NCBI GenBank assembly: GCA_964435165.1
Contig: CAYSXY010000076.1
Coordinates: forward strand, 1-7,519
Length of the DNA: 7,519 nucleotides
Direction: 5' to 3'
Origin: CAYSXY01 sp964435165
GTDB taxonomy: Bacteria > Pseudomonadota > Alphaproteobacteria > Rickettsiales > RI-342
The notes under the pieces are model-generated. The model saw nothing but the letters and a program-made list of their open reading frames with translations. It did no database searches and had not been told where the DNA came from. Shown here in pieces: positions 6,353 to 7,519 of the stretch. Position 1 is the stretch's first letter, and each line of letters begins with the position of its first letter. The position numbers and the translations under genes are program-made.

Positions 6353-6715
6353 GAAGATGTGGTGCTGGCCATTCATCGGCGGCAACTGGCTGAGCATGGC
6401 GGTGGTGAAGGCATTCGCGATGACGGGCTGCTCACTTCCGCGCTCAACAAACCGCGTCATCTCTATCGCTATGGCGAGCCAACACCCGATCTGGCCGCCC
6501 TCGCCGCCAGCTATGCCTATGGGCTGGCGCGCAATCATCCCTTTGTCGATGGCAACAAGCGCACGGCGCTCATCGTCTGCCGTTTATTTCTCAAGCTCAA
6601 TGGGCAGGACCTGAAAGCCCCTCCGCAGGATACCTACCGCACCATCATGCAACTGGCATCCGGTGAGCTTACAGAACAGGCGTTGGTGGGTTGGGTTAGG
6701 GTGTGTTTGGGGTAG
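6353..6715 (+). CDS. doc: Doc-type (death-on-curing) toxin, Fic fold, 5' end lost in gap
   Basis: The last 120 residues of a Doc-family toxin are visible. The opening EDVVLAIHRRQLAEHGG and GIRDDGLLTSALNKPRHLYRYG are typical of chromosomal Doc proteins. The catalytic Fic-like motif HPFVDGNKRTA is at 6536-6568 and is complete, with the His, Phe, Asp, Asn, Lys and Arg that family members use. Phage P1 Doc phosphorylates elongation factor Tu and stops translation, and this protein probably does the same. Relatives are about 125-135 residues, so only about 8-15 N-terminal residues and the start codon are missing. The C-terminus (VGWVRVCLG) ends at a normal length. No inactivating change is visible, so the toxin is probably active and held in check by the AbrB-like antitoxin upstream. 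The reading frame continues through the Ns from the antitoxin, but this depends on the arbitrary N count. Confidence 0.93.
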   Translation, partial: EDVVLAIHRRQLAEHGGGEGIRDDGLLTSALNKPRHLYRYGEPTPDLAALAASYAYGLARNHPFVDGNKRTALIVCRLFLKLNGQDLKAPPQDTYRTIMQLASGELTEQALVGWVRVCLG

Positions 6716-6859
6716 GATAAGGCGGGTGTCACAATATAAAAGGAAGCTAATAAAAAAAATAGCTTGCCCCTTGAAGTAGACAAAAACCACACTAGTTGTA
6801 GTGTATCGACGCTTAAAAACGTACTATATTTTGTTTGAAACATACTTAAGGAGGCTGAG
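6716..6859 (+). other. Intergenic stretch with two short inverted repeats
   Basis: The space between the toxin gene and the DUF2188 gene contains two small dyads: AAGCTA (6744-6749) with TAGCTT (6760-6765) around an A-rich loop, and ACACTA (6789-6794) with TAGTGT (6799-6804) around GTTG. Neither has a following T-run, so neither is a convincing terminator. The second may be an operator. An AT-rich -10-like TATATT (6825-6830) lies before the next gene, without a good -35. A strong ribosome binding site, AAGGAGG (6848-6854), ends the region. Confidence 0.35.
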
Positions 6860-7084
6860 ATGTCAAAGAAAAACCAACATGTCGTTCCCCATAAAGATGG
6901 ATGGGCGGTGAAAGGTGAAGGAAACCAACGAGCTAGCTCTGTACACAACACGCAACAGGATGCAATTAACTCCGCCAGAAGTGCTGCCAAGACACAAAAA
7001 AGTGAGCTGCTTATTCATGGTCGTGATGGCCAAATTCGAGCACGCGATAGCTATGGTAATGATCCATATCCGCCGAAGGGGTAA
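6860..7084 (+). CDS. DUF2188 family small protein
   Basis: This complete 74-residue protein matches the DUF2188 family as I know it. The family hallmarks are an opening KKNQHVVPHKDGWAVKGEGN (residues 3-22), a central alanine-rich helix (about residues 34-45), and a close with ELLIHGRDGQIRARDSYGND-PYPPKG (residues 49-74). It is soluble, charged and slightly basic, and has no signal peptide or membrane segment. The biochemical function of the family is not established to my knowledge. The start is certain: AAGGAGG lies five bases before the ATG. The next gene begins five bases after its stop, so the two are probably co-transcribed. Full length and intact ends indicate a functional gene. Confidence 0.9.
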   Translation: MSKKNQHVVPHKDGWAVKGEGNQRASSVHNTQQDAINSARSAAKTQKSELLIHGRDGQIRARDSYGNDPYPPKG

Positions 7085-7089
7085 GAGCA

Positions 7090-7519
7090 TTGAAGCTTGA
7101 CCGATATTCTTTCTTCGCCAGATTACTCCCAGCCCTTTTTACCATTCTGCCACTGGTTGCATTCTTAGTGTTTGTCTGGCCTAACAGCCACGAAGCATCC
7201 GAGCATTTTAAGACTTTTGGGTTCAGTGTTGTTGTGTATGCTTTGCTGGCGCAATTTGGACGAGATTTAGGAAAACGACTTGAGCCGAAATTGTTTAAGA
7301 AATTTGGAGGGAAGCCCTCTATCACTCTCCTTCGACACAGCAATCCGCACTTAGACGCAACGACAAAGGCGCGATACCATAATTTTCTTACTTCTCACGT
7401 GCCCGATATACAGATGCCGACACAGGAAGAGGAAAACGAATCTCCTGAAGAGGCAGACAAAGTATATAACTCGGCCGCATCTTGGTTGCGTGTGAATACA
7501 CGGGACGATCCCCTACTCT
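7090..7519 (+). CDS. Membrane-anchored protein of unknown function, probable TTG start, runs off the window
   Basis: The frame is open for 143 codons to the window end. Translation from TTG gives MKLDRYSFFARLLPAL, a first hydrophobic helix at about residues 11-31, a second less hydrophobic segment at about 45-57, then a basic juxtamembrane stretch (GRDLGKRLEPKLFKKFGG) and a soluble region. The soluble part begins KPSITLLRHSNPHLD, continues through an acidic segment (QEEENESPEEAD), and reaches a likely helix around YNSAASWLRVNTRDDP. TTG at 7090 is the only standard start codon in frame after the stop at 7060-7062. AAGGGG (7076-7081) lies eight bases before it, inside the end of the DUF2188 gene, so translation is probably coupled. 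I do not recognise a named family. The layout suggests an inner-membrane protein with a cytoplasmic domain. The C-terminal part, which might identify it, is missing. Confidence 0.7.
   Translation, partial: MKLDRYSFFARLLPALFTILPLVAFLVFVWPNSHEASEHFKTFGFSVVVYALLAQFGRDLGKRLEPKLFKKFGGKPSITLLRHSNPHLDATTKARYHNFLTSHVPDIQMPTQEEENESPEEADKVYNSAASWLRVNTRDDPLL

Noticed and set aside
6065..6715. Single fused AbrB-Doc protein of 216 residues
   Set aside because: The join passes through a placeholder run of 100 Ns whose length is arbitrary. Both domains correspond to normally separate genes.
6744..6765. AAGCTA/TAGCTT hairpin as the toxin-antitoxin terminator
   Set aside because: It has only six pairs, its loop is a run of As and no T-tract follows, so it lacks the features of an intrinsic terminator.
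6634..6990. Minus-strand open frames of about 70-118 codons over the toxin/DUF2188 junction
   Set aside because: They run antisense to two well-supported genes, and their translations look like reverse-strand noise.
7011..7343. Minus-strand open frame of 110 codons at the right end
   Set aside because: It is antisense to the DUF2188 gene and to the TTG-initiated gene, and I saw no ribosome binding site for it.
1..7519. CRISPR array, insertion sequence, tRNA or rRNA gene
   Set aside because: No spaced direct repeats, transposase motifs, terminal inverted repeats or recognisable tRNA/rRNA sequence were seen on either strand.

Overview
The window reads as accessory DNA from a Gram-negative bacterium. 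It encodes a hydrophobe/amphiphile-type RND efflux pump with a periplasmic adaptor, which only makes sense in a two-membrane cell. Base composition is moderate and codon use shows no strong bias. A 7-1-7 dyad near the left end resembles Irr/PerR-type boxes and weakly suggests an alphaproteobacterium, but I cannot place the organism further. A run of exactly 100 Ns shows that this is a scaffolded draft assembly.

Layout. Positions 1-352 are non-coding and hold a palindromic Fur-family-like box. A 92-residue two-helix membrane protein of unknown function follows on the + strand (353-631). It converges on the efflux operon, with a shared hairpin and T-tract between them. The efflux cluster lies entirely on the minus strand, in transcription order: a TetR-family regulator (5895-5260), a membrane fusion protein (5154-3835) and a MexF-like RND permease (3826-689). 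Two nearly identical 16-bp operator-like sequences stand in front of the regulator and in front of the adaptor gene. This suggests that one repressor controls both itself and the pump. The regulator carries a CxC pair where NemR has its redox-sensitive cysteine, so an electrophile or oxidant signal is a reasonable hypothesis. No outer-membrane channel gene is present in the window.

Divergent from the regulator, on the + strand, is a type II toxin-antitoxin module: an AbrB/MazE-like antitoxin (from 6065) and a Doc-type Fic-fold toxin (to 6715). A perfect 20-bp palindrome overlaps its promoter. The 100-N gap removes the end of the antitoxin and the start of the toxin. The apparent single reading frame across the gap is not a real fusion.

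The right end holds a DUF2188-type small basic protein (6860-7084). Five bases further on, a probable TTG-initiated membrane-anchored protein begins and runs off the window. This tightly spaced pair is the least understood part of the sequence and the best candidate for something undescribed, although the second gene is incomplete here.
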